Assembly: GCA_964619885.1 (NCBI GenBank) | Contig: CAZUGA010000005.1 | Coordinates: 1-64,000, forward strand | Direction: 5' to 3' | DNA length: 64,000 bases | From: CAZUGA01 sp964619885 | GTDB taxonomy: Bacteria > Pseudomonadota > Gammaproteobacteria > Methylococcales > UBA1147 | Shown: one piece after another, positions 44,519-53,704 of the stretch | How positions within the stretch are numbered: position 1 is the stretch's first letter | How the letters are laid out: each line of letters opens with the position of its first letter | The notes under the pieces: generated by a model | What the model saw: only the letters and a program-made list of their open reading frames with translations | What the model was told of the DNA's origin: nothing | The model's database searches: none | Made by a program: the position numbers and the translations under genes

Positions 44519-46954
44519 TTAGTGCGCGGTGAGTGTCCGTCTTTTAGATGCCTTTTTCTCAGTCTTTTTATCCTGCTCCACTTCCGGCGACCCAGCGGTT
44601 TTTAACGGTACAGGCATAAATTGCAACGCTAACTCCAAAACCTCATCTATCCAACGTACCGGCTTAATATTCAAATTTTGCTTGATATTCTTCGGTATTT
44701 CGGCCAAGTCCTTTTCGTTTTCTTCTGGGATCAATACCGTCGCTATACCCCCTCGGTGCGCCGCCAGAAGTTTTTCTTTTAACCCACCGATCGGGAGCAC
44801 TTCGCCACGCAACGTAATTTCACCAGTCATCGCAACATCCGATTTCACCGGAATTTTGGTCAATGCAGACACTAAAGCAGTACACATGCCAATTCCGGCA
44901 CTCGGTCCGTCCTTGGGCGTCGCCCCTTCCGGAACGTGAATATGCATATCATGCCTAGCATACATTTCTGGATCGATACCCAGGTATTCTGATCTACTTC
45001 GCATCACGGTATCAGCAGCCTGAATGGATTCTTGCATGACCTCCCCCAGCTTCCCGGTTCTAAGCACTTTACCCTTGCCCGGCACTATCGCTGCTTCAAT
45101 CGTTAACAATTCACCGCCGACTTCCGTCCAAGCCAAACCAGTCACTTGTCCAACTCTATCGCTCTCTTCTGCTTCTCCATAACGGAATCGGCGGACACCG
45201 AGGTACTTCTCGAGATTTCGTACCGTCACGCTGAGCTTTTTCGAATTTGATTTGAGCAGAAGGTCTTTTACAATTTTCCTACAGATTTTTGAAATTTCTC
45301 TTTCCAAATTTCTAACGCCAGCTTCCCGCGTATAATACCTAATGATATCGCGGATCGCAGAATCCGTAATATGAAGCTCTCCGGCCTTCAAACCATTATT
45401 CTTAATTTGCTTGGGAATCAGATATCGCACCGCAATGTTGAGTTTCTCATCTTCGGTATAGCCCGCCAACCGAATGACTTCCATCCGATCCAACAATGCT
45501 GCGGGAACATTGAGCGTATTTGCTGTAGCAACAAACATGATATCCGATAAATCAAAATCCACTTCTAAATAATGATCATTGAATGTATGGTTTTGCTCCG
45601 GGTCCAGCACTTCCAGAAGCGCAGATGCTGGATCTCCCCGAAAATCCATTGCCATTTTATCGATTTCGTCCAACAAAAACATTGGATTGCGGGTACCCAC
45701 CTTAGACAAATTCTGCAAAATTTTACCCGGCAACGATCCGATATAAGTACGCCGATGCCCACGTATCTCGGCCTCATCGCGAATTCCTCCCAACGCCATC
45801 CGTACAAAACGTCGATTGGTTGCACGCGCAATAGACTGACCTAAGGAAGTTTTCCCAACTCCAGGCGGACCAACCAGACACAAAATTGGACCTTTTAATT
45901 TTCGCACACGCTGCTGAACAGCGAGGTATTCCAAAATACGCTCCTTAACCTTCTCTAACCCGTAGTGATCGGTTTCAAGAACTTCTTCGGCTTTTTTTAG
46001 ATCATGCCGCACTTTGCTCCGCTTCTTCCAGGGTACACTGACCATCCAGTCGATATAATTTCGTACGACGGTTGCTTCAGCAGACATCGGTGACATCAAT
46101 TTCAGCTTATTCAATTCAGCATCAGCCTTAGTTCGAGCCTCTTTTGACATTCCAGCGCTAGCGATCTTTTTGGCTAACTCATCTAACTCGTTGGGCGCAT
46201 CCTCCATTTCGCCCAATTCTTTCTGAATCGCCTTCATTTGTTCGTTTAGATAATATTCCCTTTGGTTTTTCTCCATCTGTTGCTTGACTCGACCTCGGAT
46301 ACGCTTCTCCATTTCCAGAATATCGACCTCGCCTTCCATCAGCGTCATAAGGCTTTCCAACCTTCCAGCAATGTCGCTCATCTCCAGAATAGACTGCTTG
46401 TCTTCGATTTTGAGCGTCATGTGCGCAGCTATAGTATCGGCCAGGCGACTTGAATCATCTATTCCGGCTAATGAATTTAGTACTTCCGGCGGGATTTTTT
46501 TGTTTAGTTTGACGTATTGGTCAAACATCGTAATAGCAGTACGTACCAGAACCTCAACTTCTTGTTCAGAAAGCTTTAATTCGTCCACCAATGGAGAGAC
46601 CCCGGCGGAGTAATATCCTTCGGACATCTGAAATTGTTGAACTTCACTACGTTCCGCACCTTCAACCAAGACCTTTACAGTGCCATCAGGCAACTTTAAT
46701 AACTGTAGAATATTGGAAAGCGTTCCAATCTGGTACATATCCTGAAAACCAGGATCATCGACTTCCGCGTCTTTCTGCGCAACCAATAAAACTTGTTTAT
46801 TATCGCGCATGGCTACATCCAGGGCCTCGATAGATTTATCTCGCCCTACAAACAACGGGATCACCATATGCGGATAAACAACGACATCGCGAAGGGGCAA
46901 CACAGGTACAGTTTGCACCGACCCTAAGGCTGTGTTTTGCTGGTTTGCTTCCAT
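44519..46954 (-). CDS. lon: ATP-dependent protease Lon
   Basis: An 811-residue LonA. The N-terminal substrate domain starts [23 protein letters not shown], the AAA+ module has Walker [10 protein letters not shown] and Walker [10 protein letters not shown], and the protease domain carries the catalytic serine in [10 protein letters not shown] and the lysine in [13 protein letters not shown]. It degrades misfolded and regulatory proteins in the cytoplasm. Length is normal; a short charged tail ends it. AAGGA eight bases before the ATG. A 348-base gap separates it from clpX. Confidence 0.97.
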   Translation of the reverse strand: MEANQQNTALGSVQTVPVLPLRDVVVYPHMVIPLFVGRDKSIEALDVAMRDNKQVLLVAQKDAEVDDPGFQDMYQIGTLSNILQLLKLPDGTVKVLVEGAERSEVQQFQMSEGYYSAGVSPLVDELKLSEQEVEVLVRTAITMFDQYVKLNKKIPPEVLNSLAGIDDSSRLADTIAAHMTLKIEDKQSILEMSDIAGRLESLMTLMEGEVDILEMEKRIRGRVKQQMEKNQREYYLNEQMKAIQKELGEMEDAPNELDELAKKIASAGMSKEARTKADAELNKLKLMSPMSAEATVVRNYIDWMVSVPWKKRSKVRHDLKKAEEVLETDHYGLEKVKERILEYLAVQQRVRKLKGPILCLVGPPGVGKTSLGQSIARATNRRFVRMALGGIRDEAEIRGHRRTYIGSLPGKILQNLSKVGTRNPMFLLDEIDKMAMDFRGDPASALLEVLDPEQNHTFNDHYLEVDFDLSDIMFVATANTLNVPAALLDRMEVIRLAGYTEDEKLNIAVRYLIPKQIKNNGLKAGELHITDSAIRDIIRYYTREAGVRNLEREISKICRKIVKDLLLKSNSKKLSVTVRNLEKYLGVRRFRYGEAEESDRVGQVTGLAWTEVGGELLTIEAAIVPGKGKVLRTGKLGEVMQESIQAADTVMRSRSEYLGIDPEMYARHDMHIHVPEGATPKDGPSAGIGMCTALVSALTKIPVKSDVAMTGEITLRGEVLPIGGLKEKLLAAHRGGIATVLIPEENEKDLAEIPKNIKQNLNIKPVRWIDEVLELALQFMPVPLKTAGSPEVEQDKKTEKKASKRRTLTAH

Positions 46955-47302
46955 AATTTGGATCCTTTACGGGTTACTTTAAATATCTAGAGTTTGAGTT
47001 AAAGATATGGGCATCGATGCTGAGAATACAAGGCATTTGCCAATTCGATGGCTATAGAATTAGCGGCCTAGTCGACACTAATAAGCCATTTGGTACTCAA
47101 TCAACTAACGCACCAATAACTCAAAACCGTTTGAACCACCTGTGAAATGAGCCCTTTTCACGACCAGATTCTTCGAAACAACGAAACCAGAGCTAAACAC
47201 ACCCCAGAATCAAAATTTAAGTGCTGAAAAGCACAAGAATTATGTCGATTGAAACCTTTTATCTGGTCAACAAAATAAGGATTGTCCTACTTACCCAAAT
47301 AC
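46955..47302 (-). other. clpX-lon intergenic region with hairpin
   Basis: 348 bases. GTGCT-GAAA-AGCAC at 47221-47234 forms a small tetraloop hairpin that on minus is followed by a T-rich tract, a possible clpX terminator. No heat-shock sigma-32 motif pair could be defended upstream of lon, although lon is heat inducible in relatives. Confidence 0.45.
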
Positions 47303-48577
47303 CTATTCGGCAGAGGCAAGCTGCTTATCGTTGCTTTCGTATATGAGGTAGGGGGCTGATTCCCCATCGACAACACCCTCATCAACCACGACTTTAACAA
47401 TATTTTCGTTAGACGGGAGCTCGTACATTGAATCAAGTAGAATATGTTCGAGAATCGTTCTCAAACCACGCGCCCCAGTTTTGCGCGCCATTGCTCTACG
47501 CGCAATAGCCCGTAATGCGTCTTCCCGAAGTTCCAAATCACAATCTTCCATTTCAAACAACCGTCCGTATTGTTTGGTCAAAGCATTTTTGGGTTCGGTT
47601 AAAATCCTGACTAACGCATCTTCATCAAGTTCTTCCAATGTTGCGATTACAGGAAGTCTACCAACAAATTCCGGGATCAAGCCGTATTTGATCAGATCCT
47701 CGGCCTCTACGTCGGATAAAATTTCACCGACATTTTTTAGCTCGTCTTTGGATTTAACTTGCGCAGCAAACCCGATTCCACTCTTTTCCGAACGATCGCG
47801 AATGACCTTGTCTAGCCCAGCAAAGGCCCCACCTACGATAAATAATATATTTCCCGTATTGACCTGTAAAAACTCCTGCTGGGGATGCTTGCGGCCTCCC
47901 TGCGGAGGTACTGAAGCAATGGTTCCCTCAATTAGTTTCAACAATGCTTGCTGAACCCCTTCTCCCGACACGTCGCGTGTGATTGACGGGTTATCGGATT
48001 TGCGTGAGATTTTATCTATCTCATCGATATACACGATCCCGGATTCGGCTTTTTCAACATCGTAATCGCATTTTTGCAAAATTTTCTGAATTATGTTTTC
48101 CACATCTTCGCCAACATAGCCGGCTTCCGTCAAAGTCGTCGCATCGGCTATGGTAAACGGTACATCTAACAATCGAGCCAGTGTTTCGGCCAAGAGGGTT
48201 TTACCGGACCCAGTTGGACCGATCAGCAAAATATTACTTTTTGCGAGCTCAACATCATCCCGCTTCGAATGAACCCTTAAACGTTTGTAGTGATTATATA
48301 CCGCAACGGCAAGAACCTTTTTCGCATCGTCCTGCCCGATAACATATTCGTCTAAAACGTTCTTGATATCTTTAGGTTTGGGTAACTCGTCTTGACCCGA
48401 TGTTGCGTTTTCCTGTAATTCTTCCCGAATAATATCATTGCAAAGTTCGACACATTCATCACAAACAAAAACCGAAGGTCCTGCGATGAGCTTCCTTACT
48501 TCGTGCTGGCTTTTGCCACAAAACGAACAGTACAAAAGTTTACCATCACCATCTTTGCCTGTTTTTTCATCGCTCAT
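47303..48577 (-). CDS. clpX: ATP-dependent Clp protease ATPase subunit ClpX
   Basis: A 424-residue ClpX. The N-terminal zinc finger has two CxxC pairs ([10 protein letters not shown] and [11 protein letters not shown]), then Walker A GPTGSGKT, the GYVGEDVE pore-1 loop, Walker B VYIDEIDK and the sensor-2 GARGLR. It unfolds substrates for ClpP. GAGAGGT five bases before the ATG supports the start. It lies 221 bases downstream of clpP on the same strand. Confidence 0.97.
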   Translation of the reverse strand: MSDEKTGKDGDGKLLYCSFCGKSQHEVRKLIAGPSVFVCDECVELCNDIIREELQENATSGQDELPKPKDIKNVLDEYVIGQDDAKKVLAVAVYNHYKRLRVHSKRDDVELAKSNILLIGPTGSGKTLLAETLARLLDVPFTIADATTLTEAGYVGEDVENIIQKILQKCDYDVEKAESGIVYIDEIDKISRKSDNPSITRDVSGEGVQQALLKLIEGTIASVPPQGGRKHPQQEFLQVNTGNILFIVGGAFAGLDKVIRDRSEKSGIGFAAQVKSKDELKNVGEILSDVEAEDLIKYGLIPEFVGRLPVIATLEELDEDALVRILTEPKNALTKQYGRLFEMEDCDLELREDALRAIARRAMARKTGARGLRTILEHILLDSMYELPSNENIVKVVVDEGVVDGESAPYLIYESNDKQLASAE

Positions 48578-48798
48578 ACGTTACCTCTCGGAAAATTCTG
48601 TCGACTAAGCACCTTGCAATTTTTTGCTGCGTTTTGCAAGAATACTAGTCGCTTTGCCACAAACCTGTTTTTAGCATATACCTTAATACGCAAATAGCCA
48701 CCCATTCATCTGCCGTATTCGGCGTACGTGAATCACGCACATCGTAAATATTCGGCCATATTCACATAAGTTTACCAGGAATCCAAGCACCCCAATGG

Positions 48799-49440
48799 CT
48801 ATTTGTCTTCCTGCAATTCTCTCTCTTCCAGCACTGCATCGATTAAGCCGTATTCCTGGGCGTCAATTCCGCTCATGAAATTATCTCTGTCAGTGTCCTT
48901 TTCGATCATCTCAATAGGTTGTCCGGTATGTTTCGACAATATTTTATTCAAGCGATCCCTAATCATTAGGATTTCCTTAGCGTGAATATCGATATCACTG
49001 GCTTGACCTTGGAATCCACCCAGAGGTTGGTGAATCATCATACGAGAGTGTGGCAAACAATAGCGTTTACCGGCAGCGCCTCCCGTCAGTAATAACGCAC
49101 CCATACTTGCGGCTTGGCCTAAACACATTGTACTGACATCCGGCTTTATAAACTGCATGGTATCGTATATCGCTAGACCGGCCGTAACCGCACCGCCCGG
49201 AGAATTGATATACAAATGGATGTCTTTATCGGGGTTTTCTGACTCTAAAAACAATAATTGAGCGACGACCAGATTAGCCATATAGTCTTCAACTTGGCCA
49301 ACCAGAAATATTACACGCTCCTTGAGCAGCCTAGAATATATATCGAAGGAACGCTCGCCCCGAGCAGTTTGCTCTATTACTATCGGCACCAATCCGGTTG
49401 CTTGAGTTTCGTAATCCATTTGAAAATTATTTTTTTGCAT
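48799..49440 (-). CDS. clpP: ATP-dependent Clp protease proteolytic subunit
   Basis: A 213-residue serine peptidase. Catalytic S112 is in [12 protein letters not shown] and H137 in SRMMIHQP; the aspartate lies near residue 186. The fold is the usual ClpP with a short N-terminal extension before [13 protein letters not shown]. It forms the tetradecamer used by ClpX (and ClpA). It is 20 bases downstream of tig and probably co-transcribed with it. Confidence 0.97.
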   Translation of the reverse strand: MQKNNFQMDYETQATGLVPIVIEQTARGERSFDIYSRLLKERVIFLVGQVEDYMANLVVAQLLFLESENPDKDIHLYINSPGGAVTAGLAIYDTMQFIKPDVSTMCLGQAASMGALLLTGGAAGKRYCLPHSRMMIHQPLGGFQGQASDIDIHAKEILMIRDRLNKILSKHTGQPIEMIEKDTDRDNFMSGIDAQEYGLIDAVLEERELQEDK

Positions 49441-49460
49441 CTAGTTTACCTACTAAAATG

Positions 49461-50750
49461 TTACCCGGGATTCGTAATACTTTGAAAATCTGTGACTTCT
49501 TCAGTGATAGTTGCATCTGCCAAGATAGTATCAACTACCTGATCTTCCAGCACCATATGCTCAACACTCTTAAGCTGCTCTTCATTCGAATAATACCAGT
49601 CGACAACATCCTCGGGAGATTGATAAGACTGGGCCATATCATTGATTGCCGAGCGCACCTTGTCGGGGTCCGCAGTCAGACTCTGTGTCTTAATAATTTC
49701 CGCAAGCAACAAGCCTAACGACACACGGCGGCGCGCTTCATCCTCAAAATCCGCCGATTGATCAGAATCTCCGGCCTTCACGGAACTACGGTCACTTTCA
49801 CTAGCCGCCTGCCGTATCCGGTCAATTTCTTGATCCAGCATTACCTTGGGCAAGCTAAGGCTATTGTTTCTTATTAACTCATCCATAACCGACTGTTTGA
49901 TTTGCGCCCGGACAATATTTCCGACTTCCTGCTCCATATTGCCTTTCAGCATCTCCCGCAATTCATCAACTTCACCACTTTCAACGCCAAAAGACTTGAC
50001 AAATTCCTCGTCAATTTCAGCTTGAGAGGACTCTTCAATCCGGACAATTTCAACATTAAACACTGCATTCTTACCGGCCAGCTCGTCTTTGTTATAGTCT
50101 TCCGGAAAATCCAAAGAAAAGGTTTTCTTGTTACCGACCTCCATATTCAACAACTCATCCTCGAATCCGGGAATCATCCTTTTAGACCCCAATTCAACCT
50201 TAAAATCTTCGACAGTCCCGTTGGTAAAATCTTCACCATCAACTGTACCACTGAAGAGTATAGTTAACTGATCACCTTCTTGCGCAGCACGATCCATAGA
50301 TTCCCAGTTTTTCCTTTGCTCACGCAATTTCGTTATCATCTTATCAAGATCGTCATCGGTAATATCGCATTGTGGCCGCGTTATTGTGATATCCGAAAAC
50401 GGGCATAGCTCAACATGTGGATAAACCTCAAACATAGCCTCAAACTCCAGACCGTCATCCAAATCCTTTTTTTCTATATGCGGCGCACCCGCTGGCTGCA
50501 ATTTTCTGTCTAACAACGCATCGTACAATGACGATTGAATCAGCTCCGCGACGACTTCTTGCCTCACCGGCCCGCCAAACCTTTTTTTAATTACATTGCC
50601 GGGGATTTTACCTGGCCTAAACCCATCCAACCGCGCCTTCTGGGCCAGCGATTGCAAGCGTTTTGTGACTTCCGACTGAATCTTTTCCTCGGGAACTTGA
50701 ACTGTCATTTTCCTCATAAGTTCGGATGTCTCTTCGACAGAAACTTGCAT
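49461..50750 (-). CDS. tig: Trigger factor
   Basis: A 429-residue ribosome-bound chaperone. The ribosome-binding signature is in the N-terminal domain (GFRPGKIPGNVIKKRFG), the FKBP-type PPIase follows (EGDQLTILFSGTVDGEDF, GSKRMIPGFEDEL) and a helical C-terminal domain completes it. GAGGT six bases before the ATG. First gene of tig-clpP-clpX. Confidence 0.96.
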   Translation of the reverse strand: MQVSVEETSELMRKMTVQVPEEKIQSEVTKRLQSLAQKARLDGFRPGKIPGNVIKKRFGGPVRQEVVAELIQSSLYDALLDRKLQPAGAPHIEKKDLDDGLEFEAMFEVYPHVELCPFSDITITRPQCDITDDDLDKMITKLREQRKNWESMDRAAQEGDQLTILFSGTVDGEDFTNGTVEDFKVELGSKRMIPGFEDELLNMEVGNKKTFSLDFPEDYNKDELAGKNAVFNVEIVRIEESSQAEIDEEFVKSFGVESGEVDELREMLKGNMEQEVGNIVRAQIKQSVMDELIRNNSLSLPKVMLDQEIDRIRQAASESDRSSVKAGDSDQSADFEDEARRRVSLGLLLAEIIKTQSLTADPDKVRSAINDMAQSYQSPEDVVDWYYSNEEQLKSVEHMVLEDQVVDTILADATITEEVTDFQSITNPG

Positions 50751-50800
50751 GGACTTACCTCAAAATTTGGATCGCTTGATTTAAAGAAAGGATTAAAAGC

Positions 50801-50820
50801 AGACACCCTTAAAGGTGTCT
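50801..50820 (-). terminator. Probable terminator after tRNA-Leu
   Basis: AGACACC (50801-50807) pairs with GGTGTCT (50814-50820). Read on minus, the stem is followed by GCTTTTAATC. It lies between tRNA-Leu and tig on the same strand. Confidence 0.55.
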
Positions 50821-50881
50821 CGGTTACCCACGAACGGCTTGGTGGGCTAAGCCCGTAAGGGATAAGACGATTAGCACCTAA

Positions 50882-50966
<85 letters not shown>

Positions 50967-50976
50967 ATATTAGCCG

Positions 50977-51011
50977 ACACAAATTATACTCGATTTAGTT
51001 ATAATTTGTGT
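50977..51011. promoter_or_regulatory. Perfect inverted repeat holding the tRNA-Leu -10 box
   Basis: ACACAAATTATA (50977-50988) and TATAATTTGTGT (51000-51011) are perfect inverted copies with 11 bases between. Each arm contains TATAAT, on opposite strands; the leftward one is correctly placed as the -10 of tRNA-Leu, whose 5' end is about 10 bases downstream. No good -35 is visible for either direction. Confidence 0.5.
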
Positions 51012-51250
51012 ATCACCATTTTCACTTGCCTCATACTCGCATTACGTATTTCCGTACTATTAAACCAAATTGAATAGATGATTTTTCCACGAATTACTGA
51101 TAACGCAATGACCCACGGCTGCAATTCGAGTTGATATACAAAGCCCCACTTATCGATCCCAGCCGTGCACAACTTAAGTATTTTTTAGCACTCAATTTTT
51201 GTTGATTCCCATCCCACTATACATATTCTCGGCAAGATATCATCCCACCC

Positions 51251-52162
51251 ATGAAAAGCAACTCTCCACTTTTATTATTTTTCTGGCCACTCGGCTATTT
51301 GCTAACAGCCATTTGTATCGCTGCGTTGATTGCAATTCCAGTTTCACAGATGATCGACGTCAACTTTGGTCTCGCCAGAATTATAAATAGAATTTCGCTA
51401 GGTCTGCTTGTGATCGGAATAATACCGATGAAAAAATGGCTTGGCCTAAGTCTGGCAGAAATGGGTTATTCAACACACGTCAGAGACTTCTTTCGGCAAA
51501 TCATTCAGGGGTTTATCATTGGAATAATCATACTTAGTATTGCCATCGTTACCTTGATCTATCTCAAAGTCAGAACCGTGCTTCCGGCATTGATTAATCT
51601 GCCGGGCAAACTATCCCATGAATTGATCGCATCACTGCGTACCGGTCTCATTGTCGGCTTTTTGGAAGAAAGCCTTTTTCGCGGTTTGTTGTTTGGCGCC
51701 CTGCTCAAATACGGGTCGACGGTATCAGCCATCACGATCACCGCGCTTTTCTACGCCGCACTGCATTTTATCCATGGCAGAAATCTGGTAGCACCCAGCA
51801 ATATCGATTGGGCAAGTGGATTGGCGATGGTACCGGATGCACTGCTCGATCTATTTAACGCGACCCACTTTGATTCGTTTCTCGCCCTGTTTTTCGTTAG
51901 CGTTTTTTTGAGTTGCGTGCGGCTTCACAGGCCGATGGGATTAGGTTTGTGCATTGGCCTACATACCAGTTGGGTCTTTTTGCTTAGACTAACCAAATCT
52001 TTCACCGAGCTAGCGCCCGATCCAGACTGGGGGTTTTTGGTCGGAAATTACGACGGTATTATTGGGTATCTAACCGGAACCTGGCTGTTGATACTGTCTA
52101 GTGTTTTCTTTATTTTTATTTATCGGAATAAAAACAAAACTCATTCAACGGTTGATCAATGA
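51251..52162 (+). CDS. CPBP-family intramembrane protease
   Basis: A 303-residue membrane protein with about eight transmembrane helices. The glutamic-protease motif EESLFRG gives E139, E140 and R144, with H172 in ALHFIHG as the second conserved histidine region. CPBP (CAAX-type Abi) proteins in bacteria cleave or modify membrane substrates or serve in immunity to bacteriocins. It overlaps the class II aldolase gene by four bases (ATGA). Start has no clear ribosome binding site. Substrate unknown. Confidence 0.8.
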   Translation: MKSNSPLLLFFWPLGYLLTAICIAALIAIPVSQMIDVNFGLARIINRISLGLLVIGIIPMKKWLGLSLAEMGYSTHVRDFFRQIIQGFIIGIIILSIAIVTLIYLKVRTVLPALINLPGKLSHELIASLRTGLIVGFLEESLFRGLLFGALLKYGSTVSAITITALFYAALHFIHGRNLVAPSNIDWASGLAMVPDALLDLFNATHFDSFLALFFVSVFLSCVRLHRPMGLGLCIGLHTSWVFLLRLTKSFTELAPDPDWGFLVGNYDGIIGYLTGTWLLILSSVFFIFIYRNKNKTHSTVDQ

Positions 52163-52809
52163 ATATTTTCTTTGCTCAAGAAGGCGTTATCAAGTATGAA
52201 TTGGAATTTCGCTCCGGTTCGCCAATTCCGGCGGAATATTTAAGAACAATCAATGCGTGGCGAACCATTTTGTACCGATTGGAACTAATCGGCCAAAGGT
52301 CAGATCGCTACGATGGCTTGGGCTATGGCAATATTAGTCAAAAACTAGAAACGCTGAGACAATCAAAAATGGAAAACCAGTTTATCATCAGCGGGACTCA
52401 AACCGGCAATTTAGAATTTCTGCAATCCGAACAATACTGCACAGTCACGCAGGCAAATCCGGCCGAAAATCAGATTGTGGCGGAAGGCTTGATAAAACCC
52501 TCTTCCGAGGCCTTAACCCACGCATCCATCTATCAAAATGACATTCATACTGAATCCGTCATGCATGTCCACTGCCCTGAAATTTGGCATAAAACTCGTG
52601 CATTGAATATTCAATCGACTAATGAAACGATCGGATATGGAACCCCAGAAATGGCAGCCGCGGTCAAACGATTGGTTCAGGTTAATCAAACAAGGCCATC
52701 ATGTATTTTCTCAATGTTGGGGCACCAGGACGGAATTGTCGCGTACGGACGCACTCCACAATTGGCTGGCAATATTCTACTTGAAACTTTGGTCACAGCG
52801 CTTGCTTAA
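52159..52809 (+). CDS. Class II aldolase/adducin-like protein
   Basis: A 216-residue protein of the class II aldolase fold. The Zn-binding HASIYQ, VMHVHCPEIW and LGHQDGIVAYG histidines and the GYGNISQK loop fit the family. The residues upstream of the core are somewhat different from fuculose aldolase, so the substrate cannot be assigned. Translationally coupled to the CPBP protease gene by a four-base overlap. Adducin-like members without aldolase activity exist, so enzymatic role is not certain. Confidence 0.75.
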   Translation: MNIFFAQEGVIKYELEFRSGSPIPAEYLRTINAWRTILYRLELIGQRSDRYDGLGYGNISQKLETLRQSKMENQFIISGTQTGNLEFLQSEQYCTVTQANPAENQIVAEGLIKPSSEALTHASIYQNDIHTESVMHVHCPEIWHKTRALNIQSTNETIGYGTPEMAAAVKRLVQVNQTRPSCIFSMLGHQDGIVAYGRTPQLAGNILLETLVTALA

Positions 52810-52866
52810 AACCGGAATGTAGCCAATTAGAAAATGACCGTAGCAGAATCTGCATGTTTAAAAGCG

Positions 52867-53241
52867 CTAGCGATAACTTTCTGCCGTCTGACGCTCTTTA
52901 TCTTTCCTGTCAGAGTAGACATACATATGGCCGAGCGGTCTAACAAATGTATACCTTCCTGGATCCAGCACCATTTTATCGCCGGCTTCTTCAACGTTAC
53001 CGCCCAAGGCCGTAACCGGCAATGACACAAACCAAAAGACAGAACCCACCATGGTCAATGTAAAAGTCAAAGGCCTGACGATGAAAAAATCCAGGCCCAT
53101 GGCGACGATGCTTGGTCTGGTATCACCAGCAGGATAATAATTGACATCGACAGCTTGAGCGGGTGGTGACACACTGAATAGGCTAAAGCTCAAAACAAAA
53201 ACCAATAATCCAGCCCAAGCCCTTCTACGAACGATTCCCAT
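52867..53241 (-). CDS. Small exported protein of unknown function
   Basis: A 124-residue protein with a clear signal peptide (cleavage after AQA near residue 29), a hydrophobic central segment (IVRPLTFTLTMVGSVFWFVSLPV) and the block KMVLDPGRYTFVRPLGHM. The RP-x-G-x-SLP-x-ALGGN and TFxRPLG pattern recurs in gammaproteobacterial small membrane proteins of unknown function. GAGG nine bases before the ATG supports the start. Alone on minus, convergent with the aldolase gene. Confidence 0.7.
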   Translation of the reverse strand: MGIVRRRAWAGLLVFVLSFSLFSVSPPAQAVDVNYYPAGDTRPSIVAMGLDFFIVRPLTFTLTMVGSVFWFVSLPVTALGGNVEEAGDKMVLDPGRYTFVRPLGHMYVYSDRKDKERQTAESYR

Positions 53242-53704
53242 TTATGTTTCCTCGGTATTTGATCGGGTATATTATGGAGTATAGAACTTCACTAAGCGCA
53301 TGCAAAGCAATAATCGCATAGTTTGGGGCTATAGACTAATCTCAATGTTGCAAGATTAGCATAGTAAATTCAAACTACTGGAACACTAAAATCTATGCAA
53401 AACGTTGTTCCAGGTTGAAAAAAGAAACCAGTGAAAGATGAACCGCGTCACTCTTACAGGTTGTTCCGATTTTAATCATCTTTCACTGATTGAAAGCTGC
53501 TAACACCTAAGACTCTACCGATCACCAACCAGCACAGAAATTCATTTACGTACAAGCCTACAGCAGGGTCCGTGCCAATTTATTTACTAACGCTTTTACA
53601 ACAAGTTACACACGCCTATAAATTCACGGCGCTCCAACTGTAAAATTTTCTTACATCACTATAGATGGAAAATTTTATGCGCCTAATGGACCATAGTTCG
53701 GAAA
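53242..53704. other. Intergenic region with long inverted repeat
   Basis: 463 bases with no gene between the small exported protein and the 3' end of putA. A perfect inverted repeat of 13 bases lies at 53429-53488, and an 8-base direct repeat GTTGTTCC occurs at 53404 and 53460. AT-rich elsewhere. Confidence 0.5.
53429..53488. repeat. 13-bp inverted repeat
   Basis: CAGTGAAAGATGA (53429-53441) and TCATCTTTCACTG (53476-53488) are exact reverse complements, separated by 34 bases. No terminator T-run and no adjacent transposase. Confidence 0.7.

Noticed and set aside
46955..47302. Sigma-32 promoter for lon
   Set aside because: No CTTGAA with correctly spaced CCCCAT-like -10 found on minus.
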